Assembly: GCA_963700865.1 (NCBI GenBank)
Contig: CAVOZC010000018.1
Span: 372,001 to 436,000 of the forward strand
Direction: 5' to 3'
Origin: CAVOGJ01 sp963700865
GTDB taxonomy: Bacteria > Planctomycetota > Planctomycetia > Pirellulales > Pirellulaceae
Length of the DNA stretch: 64,000 nt
Each line of letters begins with the position of its first letter. The first letter of the stretch is position 1. The notes beneath the pieces are model-generated. The model did no database searches. It saw only the letters and a list, made by a program, of their open reading frames with translations, and was not told the origin of the DNA. Below, in pieces: positions 47,440-56,243 of the stretch. A program made the translations under genes and the position numbers.

Positions 47440-47463
47440 GGCCGCCCCCTGCGCGGGGCGGCC
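47440..47463 (-). terminator. hairpin downstream of the lamin-tail gene
   Basis: A perfect 9-bp GC stem (GGCCGCCCC / GGGGCGGCC, loop CTGCGC) lies 20 bp beyond the stop of the minus-strand gene at 47483. On that strand it is followed by GCGACGGTTTTC, a weak T tract. Confidence 0.6.
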
Positions 47464-47482
47464 AGGCACCCTGTTCAATGAT

Positions 47483-49264
47483 TTAATTGCGAAGTTTTGA
47501 TGAACTTCGTCGACCGCCGCGTCGACGCAGGAGCCCCGGAACCCCCAGCAGGACCAGCCAGCCGGCGGCCGGTTCGGGGACCACCCCGCCCGACGTCTGG
47601 AACTTCTTGCTATTCCAGAGGTTGAAATCCGAAACATCGGAGAATCCATCGGCATTGAAGTCGCCCAGGCACCAGGCCGCGGTGGCCTCGAACTTGTTGC
47701 TATTCCAGACATTGAAGTCCGAGACATCGACCGAGCCATCCAGGTTGGCGTCCCCCTCCAGGAACGGTCCTCCGACCTCCGCGTTGCCCCCTTCAACCAG
47801 CCAGGCCGCCAGATCATTCGTATTGACCAGCCCATCTCCGGTGAGGTCAAACGATGGATCATTCGCTCCCGAGACGATCTGGGCGACGAGCGGGTCCACG
47901 TCCTCGCAGTTATAGACCCCATCATCGTTGAAGTCCCCATCGACGACAGGCGGATTGGCCGCGAAGAAGCCGGGGCTGCCGACGTCGCCACCCGGGTTAT
48001 CCACCTCGGCGTCAATGGCCGGTTGGGCATTAAACGAAAACCCGTCACCCAACTGACTGAGGAACCAATTGGCCCCGTCATTCGGATCGCTATCGAGCGC
48101 AATCTGGTAAATCGAACCGGAACCGTCATCCTGCGGCCACGGGGGACTATCCGCATACAAAACACTGGCGACCGCGCCGGTGAACGTGCCGTTCATTTCG
48201 TCCGTCTGGTAAGTGGCGAAATCGTCCCAGATGCCGACCGCATCACTGGTGTTGCTGATGCCTGGCCAATCGGTGACGGGGATGTAGTTGAGTCCGGCCC
48301 CCCAGGCGTCCTGCACATTCTGGAGCGAAAGCGAATCGGCATTGTAGAGAATCGCAATGCCCCCGTCGGCAATTGAACCGGAGGTAATATTTTCCTCCAG
48401 CAGTGGGCCCAGGTCATCGTCATCGAGGATATAGGGCGTCGAGCCGAAGTCGATCGTCGCACCCGTATTGTTATAGACCTCCACCCACTCCCAGGCCGGC
48501 TCGCTGGAAGCCGGGTTGTACATGATTTCTGAAATCAACAACCCCGCGGAGGCGGGACCCGGCGGAATGAGGCCCGGATTGCCAAAATCGTTCGTGTTGT
48601 TGATCTGTATGGCATTCGTAATCGTCATTACGCTCGTGGTCGCGCCGTCCACGCCAGCGACACTGGTTTGCCATTGGCTGCCTTCCTGGTAGTTGCCCGC
48701 ACCATTCCAGGTGATCGAGGTGTCGGCGCCGCTGGGAAAGCCCATGGAATAGTCCAGCCACGTGGCTGCGTTGGTGAACTGCTGCACGGAATCCATGCCC
48801 GTCATCTCTGGATCACCGATATCCATCGCATAGTCGGACGCGGACCAAAGACCGAACGCGTCGCCCCCGTTGGCGAAACCAGGCCACGTCGCAACGCCAA
48901 TCAGCGGTACGCTGGAGCCCAGGTTCCAGGGAGCGCGAAAACGCGCGTCGTCATAACTGAGACTGGCACCGTTGTAGAGCACGGCGACTCCGCCAGCCGG
49001 AATGATGGTGTTCATCGTATTGCCGCCCGAGGTGACGTTGACGATGTTGGGCGCGGACAGCGCCGTACCGTCATCGTCGTCGAAGTAGTAGCCGTTTAGA
49101 TCGATCGGCGCGGCGCCCATGTTCCGCACTTCCGTCCATTCCCATTTCGGTTCGTCCACGGAGTTGTACAGGACCTCGGTGATCTGAAGTTGTCCCAAAG
49201 TCACCGACGTCATCAGGGCAAGGCAAGCCCACGCCAGACCACACCATCCGATCTGTCTGTCCAT
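47483..49264 (-). CDS. secreted lamin-tail-domain protein with dockerin/PEP-CTERM cassette
   Basis: Start 49264 (MDRQIGWCGLAWACLALM) gives a signal peptide cut near VTLG. Two lamin-tail-like (LTD) units follow: ITEVLYNSVDEPKWEWTEV, with NMGAAPIDLNGYYFDDDDG, and LISEIMYNPASSEPAWEWVEV, with NNTGATIDFGSTPYILDDDD. Calcium-binding loops then follow (DFNDDGVYNCEDVDPLV, DLTGDGLVNTNDLAAWL, GDANLDGSVDVSDFNVWN, DFNADGFSDVSDFNLWN). The protein ends with VPEPAAG and RRRGGRR, the PEP-CTERM signal. LTD domains occur in secreted nucleases and surface proteins and may bind other proteins or DNA. The following gene on this strand is the DUF1559 gene at 46161-47222. Confidence 0.9.
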   Translation of the reverse strand: MDRQIGWCGLAWACLALMTSVTLGQLQITEVLYNSVDEPKWEWTEVRNMGAAPIDLNGYYFDDDDGTALSAPNIVNVTSGGNTMNTIIPAGGVAVLYNGASLSYDDARFRAPWNLGSSVPLIGVATWPGFANGGDAFGLWSASDYAMDIGDPEMTGMDSVQQFTNAATWLDYSMGFPSGADTSITWNGAGNYQEGSQWQTSVAGVDGATTSVMTITNAIQINNTNDFGNPGLIPPGPASAGLLISEIMYNPASSEPAWEWVEVYNNTGATIDFGSTPYILDDDDLGPLLEENITSGSIADGGIAILYNADSLSLQNVQDAWGAGLNYIPVTDWPGISNTSDAVGIWDDFATYQTDEMNGTFTGAVASVLYADSPPWPQDDGSGSIYQIALDSDPNDGANWFLSQLGDGFSFNAQPAIDAEVDNPGGDVGSPGFFAANPPVVDGDFNDDGVYNCEDVDPLVAQIVSGANDPSFDLTGDGLVNTNDLAAWLVEGGNAEVGGPFLEGDANLDGSVDVSDFNVWNSNKFEATAAWCLGDFNADGFSDVSDFNLWNSKKFQTSGGVVPEPAAGWLVLLGVPGLLRRRGGRRSSSKLRN

Positions 49265-49562
49265 TATCGCAATCCTCCTATCGAAACGTGCCCTCTGGTT
49301 ACCCATCACTGACACACATTGGCCATTGGTCTACGAAGAGCCGACATACCGGCTCATGAGGGGCCAACCTTCCCAAAGACATCAGGTTTGACACCGGGAT
49401 GGACCCACGCCTTATCTTGTCGCGGTTTGCAGGCGTTTCAAGCCCTAACTTGCTGACAACTGCTTAATTCGCCAGACATTTACCATCCCAACGGAACCCT
49501 GTCCGGCTCGTTCGGTGCTTGAGACCCAGCCGCGGCCAACGGGCCCGACGGCAACAAAATTG
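49265..49562. other. intergenic tract between the lamin-tail gene and hutI
   Basis: No gene was seen. The tract contains the upstream region of the lamin-tail gene and the 3' side of hutI, with no clear hairpin. Confidence 0.4.
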
Positions 49563-50829
49563 TCACTGGCGGGTCGCCACTCGACAACCGTCGACCCAGA
49601 CGGCATCCACCGGATTGGTGGCAAACTCAAAAGCGAGCCCCCGCGGATCGGCATGCCGCAAGAGAATCATGGTTGCCGGTCCGCCCACCGCAAGCGTCCC
49701 TGCATCCCGCCAACCGAGGACTGCCGCTCCGTTGATCGTCGCCGCCGTGATCGCCTCAGCGGGCGTCAAACGCAATTGGCGACATGCCAAGGCAATGGCC
49801 ATCGGCATCGACGGACAGGGCGCGGACCCGGGATTCCAGTTGGTGGCGATCGCCAGCCGACCGCCCGCATCCACAAACGCGCAGTCCGTCGGCATATCGA
49901 TCGTCCAGGTGAAAGCCGCTGGCGGGCAACATCACGCCGAACACGCTCGACGCCGCCAGACGCTCCAGCGCTGCCCCCGATGTGGCCTCGAGGTGATCGA
50001 CGCTGCGATACCCATGTTCGATGGCCGTGTCGACCATCCCCAATTCGTGAAACTGATCGGCATGGACGCGCACCGGGTGCCCCGCGGATTGGGCTGCCGT
50101 GAAGAGCCGCAGGCAGTCTTCTCGCGACCAGGCACCTTGTTCGCAGTAGCCGTCGACCGCGATGCCGGGGAATTCGGCGGACACCGCCGGCAGCGTCTCT
50201 CGGATCGTTCGCTCCACGAACCGCTCGGGGTCGATGTCGGGATCGAGGGCGTGCCCCAGACAGGCCGTGAGAGCCACGCGGCCCGGCCAGGCGGCGGCCG
50301 CGGCGGCGATGGCTCGTAGCATCTTCAGTTCGGTCTCGGTATCCAGCCCATAGCCGGACTTGATCTCGACGCCCACCGTGCCGAGCCCCAGCAGTCTGTC
50401 CAATCGTTGCGCGAGTCCCGAGGCCAGTTCCTCCATCGTCGCCGCGCGGACCGCGCGGACCGTCGCGCAAATCCCGCCGCCAGCCGCGAGGATTTCCAGG
50501 TACGAGTCGCCGCGCAATTTGCGGTCCCATTCGTCCAGCCGATCACCGGCCCAACAGGCATGCGTATGACAGTCGACAAACCCGGGCATCAGCACGCGGC
50601 CGGCCGCGTCGAAGACTTCTTCGGCTGGGAGTGGTGATCCCGCTGCGTCTGCTTGGCGACTGCTCTGATCGACGATCTGTTCAATCCGCCCGTCCCGCAC
50701 ATGAACGTCGGCTCGCTCCAATCCGACGAGTTCGTCCATCGCCGCCCCGGTTCGAATCGTCCCCGGGTCGCCCATCGTGAGCAGGCGTGCATTGCGAATG
50801 ATCAAGGGAGTTCCCCTGGGATGAACCAT
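49563..50829 (-). CDS. hutI: imidazolonepropionase (frameshifted)
   Basis: The N-terminal frame from 50829 has the amidohydrolase metal motif FVDCHTHACWAG, the family site AAGGGICATVRAVRA, VEIKSGYGLDTETELKML and a His-containing strand VHADQFHELG with DHLEATS. The second frame (stop at 49563) completes the fold with AIATNWNPGSAPCPSMPMAI, ALACRQLRLTPAEAI and DAGTLAVGGPATM. The frame change lies near 49900 and fits one extra base. The enzyme opens imidazolonepropionate in histidine degradation, using zinc or iron. The hutU gene lies upstream on the same strand with a 233-bp gap, so a common transcript is possible but uncertain. Confidence 0.9.
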
Positions 50830-50952
50830 GCAAATGTCTTACAGCGAGCGAAACAGTCATGTCTCCCATATTCCCGATGGTGAAACGGCACGAACGAAGT
50901 TTGGCCGGCGCGGTCTCACCGCCTGTGAGTTTACACCAGAATGGTGGGTGAT

Positions 50953-50989
50953 TCAGGGGCCCGATCAACGGCCGGGCCGTTGGCCCTGA
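50953..50989 (-). terminator. hairpin in the hutI-hutU gap
   Basis: Two nested stems, TCAGGG with CCCTGA and CAACGGC with GCCGTTG, form an interrupted hairpin downstream of hutU on the minus strand. No U-tract was seen, so it may be a terminator or processing element. Confidence 0.4.
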
Positions 50990-51062
50990 CCATGCTTCGG
51001 GTGGACGATAACCCAGGCCGTTGGACTGGGCGAGGCAAACCGCGGGGCGTTGCCCCTGAGAC

Positions 51063-52745
51063 CTACAAATCCTCCATCGGCATGTCGAGGTGATGTTCCC
51101 GCGCGCACTCCCGCGCAGAAGGATAACCGGCATCCGTATGGCGAATGACGCCCATCAGCGGATCGTTCGTAAGTACCCGTTCGATGCGGGCCGCCGCCTC
51201 CGGCGTGCCATCGGCGACGACGACTTGCCCCGCGTGCTGGCTATACCCGATCCCCACGCCGCCCCCGTGGTGAAAACTGACCCAACTGGCTCCGCTGGCC
51301 ACATTGACCATGGCGTTGAGCAGCGGCCAGTCACTGATGGCGTCGCTGCCGTCGAGCATGCCTTCGGTTTCCCGATTGGGGGACGCCACGCTACCACAAT
51401 CGAGGTGATCTCGACCGATCACGATCGGCGCCGATACGGCACCCGTATGCACCAGATCATTGAACAGCAACCCCGCCTTCGCGCGCTCTCCCAGCCCGAA
51501 CCAGCAAATCCGCGCGGGCAAGCCCTGAAAGGCCACGCGATCCCGTGCCAGATTCAGCCAACGATGCAGGGAGGCGTCCTCGGGAAAGGCCTGCAGCAGC
51601 GCGTCATCGGTGCTATGAATATCCTGGGGATCTCCGGAGAGAGCTACCCAGCGGAACGGACCGCGGCCGCGGCAGAATTGGGGCCGGATAAAGGCCGGCA
51701 CAAATCCCGGAAAAGCAAAGGCGTTCACCTCCCCCGCGTCAAACGCCCGCTGCCGCAAATTGTTGCCATAATCAAACGTGATCGTGCCGCGCCGCTGCAA
51801 TTCGAGCATGGCCCGCACGTGTCGAGCCATACTGGCAACGCTTTGCTGACGGTAAGCCGCGGGATCGGCTTGACGCAATTCCGCGGCCGCGGCGAGCGAT
51901 AGCCCGTGAGGCACATAGCCGTTCAGCACGTCGTGAGCGCTGGTCTGATCGGTCAGCACCGCCGGCGTGATCTCGCGCCCGATCAAGCGCTCGAGCAGCG
52001 TGATCGCGTCACAGACAACTCCCAAGCTAATGGCTTGCTGACCTCTTGTGAGGGATACCGCCCGATCAATCGCGGCGTCGACGTCGGTGTAAACCTCGTC
52101 GAGATAACGATCGTGAACGCGGCGCTCGAGGTGCGACTGGTCCACGTCGGCCAACAGGCACGTGCCTTCGTTCATCGTGATCGACAGCGGCTGCGCACCC
52201 CCCATGCCCCCACAACCGGCCGTTACACACAGTTGTCCTCGCAGCGAGCCACCGAAGTGCTGCCGACCGCATTCGGCAAACGTCTCGTAGGTACCCTGCA
52301 AAATGCCTTGCGTGCCAATATAAATCCACGAACCGGCCGTCATCTGGCCGTACATAATCAGGCCCTTGGCGGCCAGCTCGTCGAAGTGCTCCTGGGTGGC
52401 CCAAGCCGGCACCAGGTTCGAGTTGGCGATGAGCACGCGAGGCGCATCGACATGGGTGCGGACGACACCGACCGGCTTCCCCGATTGCACCAGCAACGTC
52501 TCATCCGCCTGCAGTCGCTGCAACGTGGCGAGGATCGCATCCAGACAACGCCAATCGCGGGCCGCTTGCCCGCGGCCTCCATAGACCACCAGCTGCTCCG
52601 GCAACTCGGCCACTTCCGGATCGAGGTTGTTCATCAACATCCGTAAGGCCGCTTCCGCTTGCCATGTCTGGCACGTTTTCAACGGACCGCGGGGGGCTCT
52701 CAACGTGCGAGGCCCCGACGTTTGATTCAGAGAGATACTCACCAT
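51063..52745 (-). CDS. hutU: urocanate hydratase
   Basis: The 560-residue product follows the urocanase order: QLVVYGGRGQAARDW, then IANSNLVPAWAT, GTYETFAECGRQHFGG, TAGCGGMGGAQPL (NAD-binding loop) and the active-site region GLPARICWFGLGERAKAG with its Cys. The C-terminus has SHAGQVVV-like and DAGYPSARECAREH elements. The enzyme hydrates urocanate with tightly bound NAD. Its start is the ATG at 52745. hutI follows it on the same strand. hutH is at 39.7 kb on the opposite strand, and no formiminoglutamase or other later gene was seen in the window. Confidence 0.94.
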   Translation of the reverse strand: MVSISLNQTSGPRTLRAPRGPLKTCQTWQAEAALRMLMNNLDPEVAELPEQLVVYGGRGQAARDWRCLDAILATLQRLQADETLLVQSGKPVGVVRTHVDAPRVLIANSNLVPAWATQEHFDELAAKGLIMYGQMTAGSWIYIGTQGILQGTYETFAECGRQHFGGSLRGQLCVTAGCGGMGGAQPLSITMNEGTCLLADVDQSHLERRVHDRYLDEVYTDVDAAIDRAVSLTRGQQAISLGVVCDAITLLERLIGREITPAVLTDQTSAHDVLNGYVPHGLSLAAAAELRQADPAAYRQQSVASMARHVRAMLELQRRGTITFDYGNNLRQRAFDAGEVNAFAFPGFVPAFIRPQFCRGRGPFRWVALSGDPQDIHSTDDALLQAFPEDASLHRWLNLARDRVAFQGLPARICWFGLGERAKAGLLFNDLVHTGAVSAPIVIGRDHLDCGSVASPNRETEGMLDGSDAISDWPLLNAMVNVASGASWVSFHHGGGVGIGYSQHAGQVVVADGTPEAAARIERVLTNDPLMGVIRHTDAGYPSARECAREHHLDMPMEDL

Positions 52746-53162
52746 CGGCTCCTGGGGAGGGACCGGATCGCCGCAGATCCATACATCAGGCCCGCGGTAT
52801 CCGGCCTAGTCATTACCCACATTTGTCGCCCATTCATCGAGCTCGTGTTCAGTGGAACGGTGCTCGCAATCCTAATCGGAGTGCCCAAGTCCAAGCCCAA
52901 GTCCAAGTCCAAGTCCGAGCCGAGCACGAGCACGAGCACGAAAATGTAATGAATCCACCAAGATGCCTTCGGACACATGGTTCATGAGAAGGTATCATGC
53001 CCAGGCCCCGCGACACCGCTACACGCACGATGCCGGTCATTCCATCATCGTTGGTCGATCCGCCGAACTCGACGGCCAGCCTGACAAGCAAGCCGACTCG
53101 CCATCTTCAATGTAACGAGGACGACGCATGAAACCAGCCGACGCGTCGCAACGGCAGCCACA
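52746..53162. other. intergenic tract between hutU and the SpoU gene
   Basis: No gene was identified. It contains the low-complexity hexamer repeat at 52884-52940 and the upstream regions of both flanking genes. A run of A-rich sequence follows the repeat near 52940-52960. Confidence 0.45.
52884..52940 (+). repeat. hexanucleotide low-complexity repeats
   Basis: A run of CCAAGT-type units (five or so, with one CCAAGC variant) is followed by GAGCAC units (three), ending in GAAAATG. It would code for alternating Lys-Ser and Ser-Thr in one frame, but no gene covers it. Slippage-prone tract of unknown role. Confidence 0.85.
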
Positions 53163-53951
53163 ATGAAGGTCGAAACCGTCCGCTCACTCGACGACCCGCG
53201 GCTGGATGCGTTTCGCGACGTGCAACGTCGTCGACCCGCGAGTCCGTTTTTCATTGCGGAAGGCCCACTGCTCGTCGAACGCCTGCTACAAAGTCCACTC
53301 GAAGTGGTTTCCATTCTCACTACCCCCGGACATGTCGCGCGACTGAGCGACAAGCCCGTCGCCTGGGATTGCCTCCTGCAGATGGAACCCTCCGCGCTGC
53401 GGGAGTTGGTTGGTTTCCGCTTTCACCGAGGCATGCTGGCTTGCGGACGGCGGCCGAAGAATCCGGGCATCGATATGCTGCTCGGTGACGGTGGAAGTGA
53501 CCCACCGACGGTCCTCGTCTGTCCCCTGTTGCGTGACGAAGCCAATCTCGGCGGCTTGCTGCGAGTTGGATCGGCATTCGGAGTCAGCGGGCTCCTGCTC
53601 GGTCCTCACTGCCCCGACCCGTTTTCCCGCAAGACACTCCGCGCGTCCATGGGTGCGGCCTTTACCCTGCCGATCCGGCGGTCATCCCAACCCCTCGACG
53701 ACCTTGACTGGCTACACGAGAAAGCTGGCTTCACCTCTCTGGCCACCGTTCTTGATGCGGCCGCCCAGCCGGTCCGGCAGTGCGTGGCCCCCGACCGCCT
53801 TGCTGTCGTTGCGGGCAGTGAGGACCGGGGACTGGACGAGATATGGCAGCAACGCTGTCAGCAGCGGATTACGATTCCGATGCGGCCGGGTACCGATTCG
53901 CTCAATGTGGCGGTGGCGATGGCGATCGTGCTCCACGAACTGCGGGGTTGA
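53163..53951 (+). CDS. SpoU/TrmH family RNA 2'-O-methyltransferase
   Basis: The product has an N-terminal RNA-binding segment (FFIAEGPLLVERLLQS) and a C-terminal SPOUT knot domain. The three SpoU motifs are present as LRDEANLGGLLRVGSAFG, VAGSEDRGLDEIWQQR and ITIPMRPGTDSLNVAVAMAIVLHEL. It uses S-adenosylmethionine to methylate a ribose of rRNA or tRNA; which nucleotide cannot be decided. At 262 residues it is slightly short for the rlmB group and normal for the family. It is followed closely by the small Tat-signal gene on the same strand. Confidence 0.88.
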   Translation: MKVETVRSLDDPRLDAFRDVQRRRPASPFFIAEGPLLVERLLQSPLEVVSILTTPGHVARLSDKPVAWDCLLQMEPSALRELVGFRFHRGMLACGRRPKNPGIDMLLGDGGSDPPTVLVCPLLRDEANLGGLLRVGSAFGVSGLLLGPHCPDPFSRKTLRASMGAAFTLPIRRSSQPLDDLDWLHEKAGFTSLATVLDAAAQPVRQCVAPDRLAVVAGSEDRGLDEIWQQRCQQRITIPMRPGTDSLNVAVAMAIVLHELRG

Positions 53952-54043
53952 CGGCGAACTCCGCCTTTGCGGTTGAACCGGCGGGGTCGCTTCGTGTACA
54001 AGTCGTTCCGACGAAGGGGGGGAACCTTGTCCGGAGCACACTC

Positions 54044-54368
54044 GTGAATCGTCGATCCTTCATTGGGACCCTTGCCAAGACGCTCCCCCTGGCAATTGGC
54101 CTGGGCCTTCCCGCGAGCTGGCGGAGCGCCCCGACCGAAACGCATCGCGAATCTGCAGGAACAATTGCAATATGGGCTGAAGGCGCGGCTACCCAACGAG
54201 TTCGCTTTTGTGCGGCGGATTGTCGAGCTGGTCGAACAGGAAAAGCTGCCGGTCGATGCGGTGCTGGCGGCAATGAATTGGGCCCGCAAGAATCGACAAC
54301 CCTACCCATTCCCCTACTTTGTGGGCGCGATTCGCGCCCTCGCCGTGCGCCGCGGAATTCGCGTTTGA
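54044..54368 (+). CDS. small Tat-signal protein of unknown function (frameshifted)
   Basis: The gene starts with GTG at 54044 and reads NRRSFIGTLAKTLPLAIGLG, a twin-arginine signal motif (RRSFIG) and hydrophobic stretch. A second frame, shifted by one base around 54125-54150, then gives a helical domain (ANLQEQLQYGLKARLPN, FAFVRRIVELVEQEKL, MNWARKNRQPYPFPYF, ending RRGIRV). The helical domain has a conserved-looking end, but I do not recognise the family. The gene lies 92 bp downstream of the SpoU stop. The first frame runs on with poor coding character, so the shift is probably a sequencing indel. Confidence 0.55.
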
Positions 54369-54409
54369 GGGGGCCTGCGGCAATCGCAACGGCTGGGAAC
54401 CTCGCACGA

Positions 54410-55765
54410 TCAGGCGGTGGCCCAATATCCTCCCCGGCCATGGTCGAAACGGGCGGCAACCGCGGGGGACGCATGTTCGTTCCGTAAGCGGCCTTCATCA
54501 TAGACCAGTGTGCCGCGCACCCATGTCTTGACCGGCAACCCGGTCAATGTGACCCCATGCCAGGGACTCCAGCCGCACTTGGTCCATTGCTCTTCATCGC
54601 GGATGGTATGCACCCGCTCCAGGTCGACGAGTACGAGATCCGCATCGTACCCCTTGGCAATCCGGCCCTTGCCGACCAGATCCCAAGTCCGGGCGGGCGC
54701 GTCGCACATCCAGTGAACGACTTGTTCCAGCCGGCAGCGACCCTGCCGCACCTGATCGAGCATTAGCGCGAGCGAATTTTCCACGGCCGGCAAGCCGGCA
54801 GGAGACGCAGGGTAGGCTTGATTTTTCTCCGCGCGGGTATGCGGCGCATGATCGGTGGCAATGACCTGAATGCGGCCATCAAGCAGTGCTGCCCAAAGGC
54901 CCTCGTTGTCGGCGGCGGATTTCAGAGACGGATTCATCTGCACCAGGGTTCCCAGCCGATCATAGTCCGCCACGTTGAACAGGAGATGGTGCGGGCAAGC
55001 CTCGGCCGTGATCAGGCCACGATGATCCGCGAGCAGCTCCGTTTCGGCCGCCGTCGACGTGTGCAGAAGATGAAAACGATGCTGATGCCGAAACGCCAGA
55101 TCCAGCGCCCGCCGGGTCGCGATGACGGCGGCCCGGACATCCCGAATGCGGGAGTGATCGCGGACATCGTTCGTCGGCCCGAGAGCTGCGGCGTTGGCCC
55201 GCACCGTGGTCTCGTCCTCGCAATGGGCCGTGATGGGCAAGCGGGTGTGGGCGAAGATGGCCTCCAGGGCCTCCTGATCGTCGACGAGCAGGTCGCCGGT
55301 ACTCGACCCGATAAAGATTTTGATCCCGGGCGTGCGATCGGCCAATTGCCGCTCGACTTGTTGCAAATCCGGCAGATTGTGCGGCGTAGCGCCGATATAA
55401 AAACCGTAATTGACCAGCGAACGCTGGCCGGCCAAGGCCAGTTTTTCTTCCAGCCGAGCGGCCGTCGTCGTCGTCGGCTGCGTATTGGGCATTTCCAGAA
55501 AGGTGGTTACGCCCCCCTTCGCACAGGCCCGGCTGGCGGTCGCCAGGTCCTCTTTGTGGGTCAATCCGGGCTCGCGAAAATGGACCTGGTCGTCCACAAC
55601 GCCCGGCAGCAGGTACCTGCCGGTGGCGTCCACGGTCTCGTCCACCGAGACCTGACCGGCCGGATCGATCTCCGCGATCAGGTGTCCATCGAGCAGCACA
55701 TCAACCCGTGCCAGTTCGTCGGGCAGCACCACGGTGGCCCCCCGGATCAACGTCTTCATGGTCAT
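54410..55765 (-). CDS. pyrC: dihydroorotase
   Basis: The 451-residue product has the amidohydrolase metal motif read as VVDDQVHFREPGLTHKED, where the usual first His (D-x-H-x-H) is Gln. This Gln form is, as I recall, found in some bacterial dihydroorotases. Other motifs are FLEMPNTQP, ITAHCEDE, HLLHTSTAAE, EACPHHLLF and VIATDHAPHTRAEK. The enzyme cyclises carbamoyl aspartate in pyrimidine synthesis. Length and motif order fit the family. The start at 55765 is used, with an ATG at 55759 as alternative. No other pyrimidine gene is nearby, and the gene is followed by the convergent Tat-signal gene. Confidence 0.92.
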   Translation of the reverse strand: MTMKTLIRGATVVLPDELARVDVLLDGHLIAEIDPAGQVSVDETVDATGRYLLPGVVDDQVHFREPGLTHKEDLATASRACAKGGVTTFLEMPNTQPTTTTAARLEEKLALAGQRSLVNYGFYIGATPHNLPDLQQVERQLADRTPGIKIFIGSSTGDLLVDDQEALEAIFAHTRLPITAHCEDETTVRANAAALGPTNDVRDHSRIRDVRAAVIATRRALDLAFRHQHRFHLLHTSTAAETELLADHRGLITAEACPHHLLFNVADYDRLGTLVQMNPSLKSAADNEGLWAALLDGRIQVIATDHAPHTRAEKNQAYPASPAGLPAVENSLALMLDQVRQGRCRLEQVVHWMCDAPARTWDLVGKGRIAKGYDADLVLVDLERVHTIRDEEQWTKCGWSPWHGVTLTGLPVKTWVRGTLVYDEGRLRNEHASPAVAARFDHGRGGYWATA

Positions 55766-56156
55766 TTTTCCTGCGAATCCGATATTGACGTGAACTTCGA
55801 TTCCAGCGATTGTATCCGCCGCTTCGGGGCGACGAAGGCAAGCGTTGCCTGGCTTTCACTACACGCGGATGGCTGAAACGCTCGCACTCTTGGGCGGGCA
55901 AAAATTTTGGAGCAAAAACGACAAAATTGGTGCTGGTTTGGCCCAGCAAATTCGCCGATAAGATTTCTGCTTGACCTTCCTGCGGAAGGTACCATACTTT
56001 GAATGTTCAGATTTTCGGAACGCAACCGACAGAGGGACCAATAATTAGCGTTGGCCAGAATCAACAAAAGGGCTAGTGCAGAAGCACGTCCGATTCTCGC
56101 CATTCTCGCAGCGACTCCACTCGTCGCATGCGTCCGAACGTTTGAATTTCACAAAA
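55766..56156. other. intergenic tract upstream of pyrC
   Basis: This AT-richer stretch lies between pyrC and the terminator of the RNase H-like gene. A minus-strand frame at 55762-56103 starts with a signal-like segment (ASALALLLILANAN) and overlaps pyrC by an ATGA, but it has no recognisable domain and I do not call it. No clear promoter was picked out. Confidence 0.4.
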
Positions 56157-56199
56157 AGGCTGTGACTCGCTCTCTGAGCGGGTAACAGCTTTTTTTTTT
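56157..56199. terminator. rho-independent terminator with T-runs on both sides
   Basis: A 16-bp imperfect stem (56157-56172 with 56176-56191, loop TCT) is followed on the plus strand by a run of ten T and on the minus strand by five T. It ends the minus-strand nuclease gene (stop at 56244) and could also stop plus-strand transcription. Confidence 0.8.
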
Positions 56200-56243
56200 G
56201 CGCAGGCAGACTCCTGCGGCGATTTGAGGTCCCTGCGCGGCGA

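Noticed and set aside
55762..56103. Minus-strand frame with a signal-like N-terminus overlapping pyrC by ATGA
   Set aside because: No recognisable domain, biased composition and no sign of conservation by eye. The overlap with pyrC could be chance.
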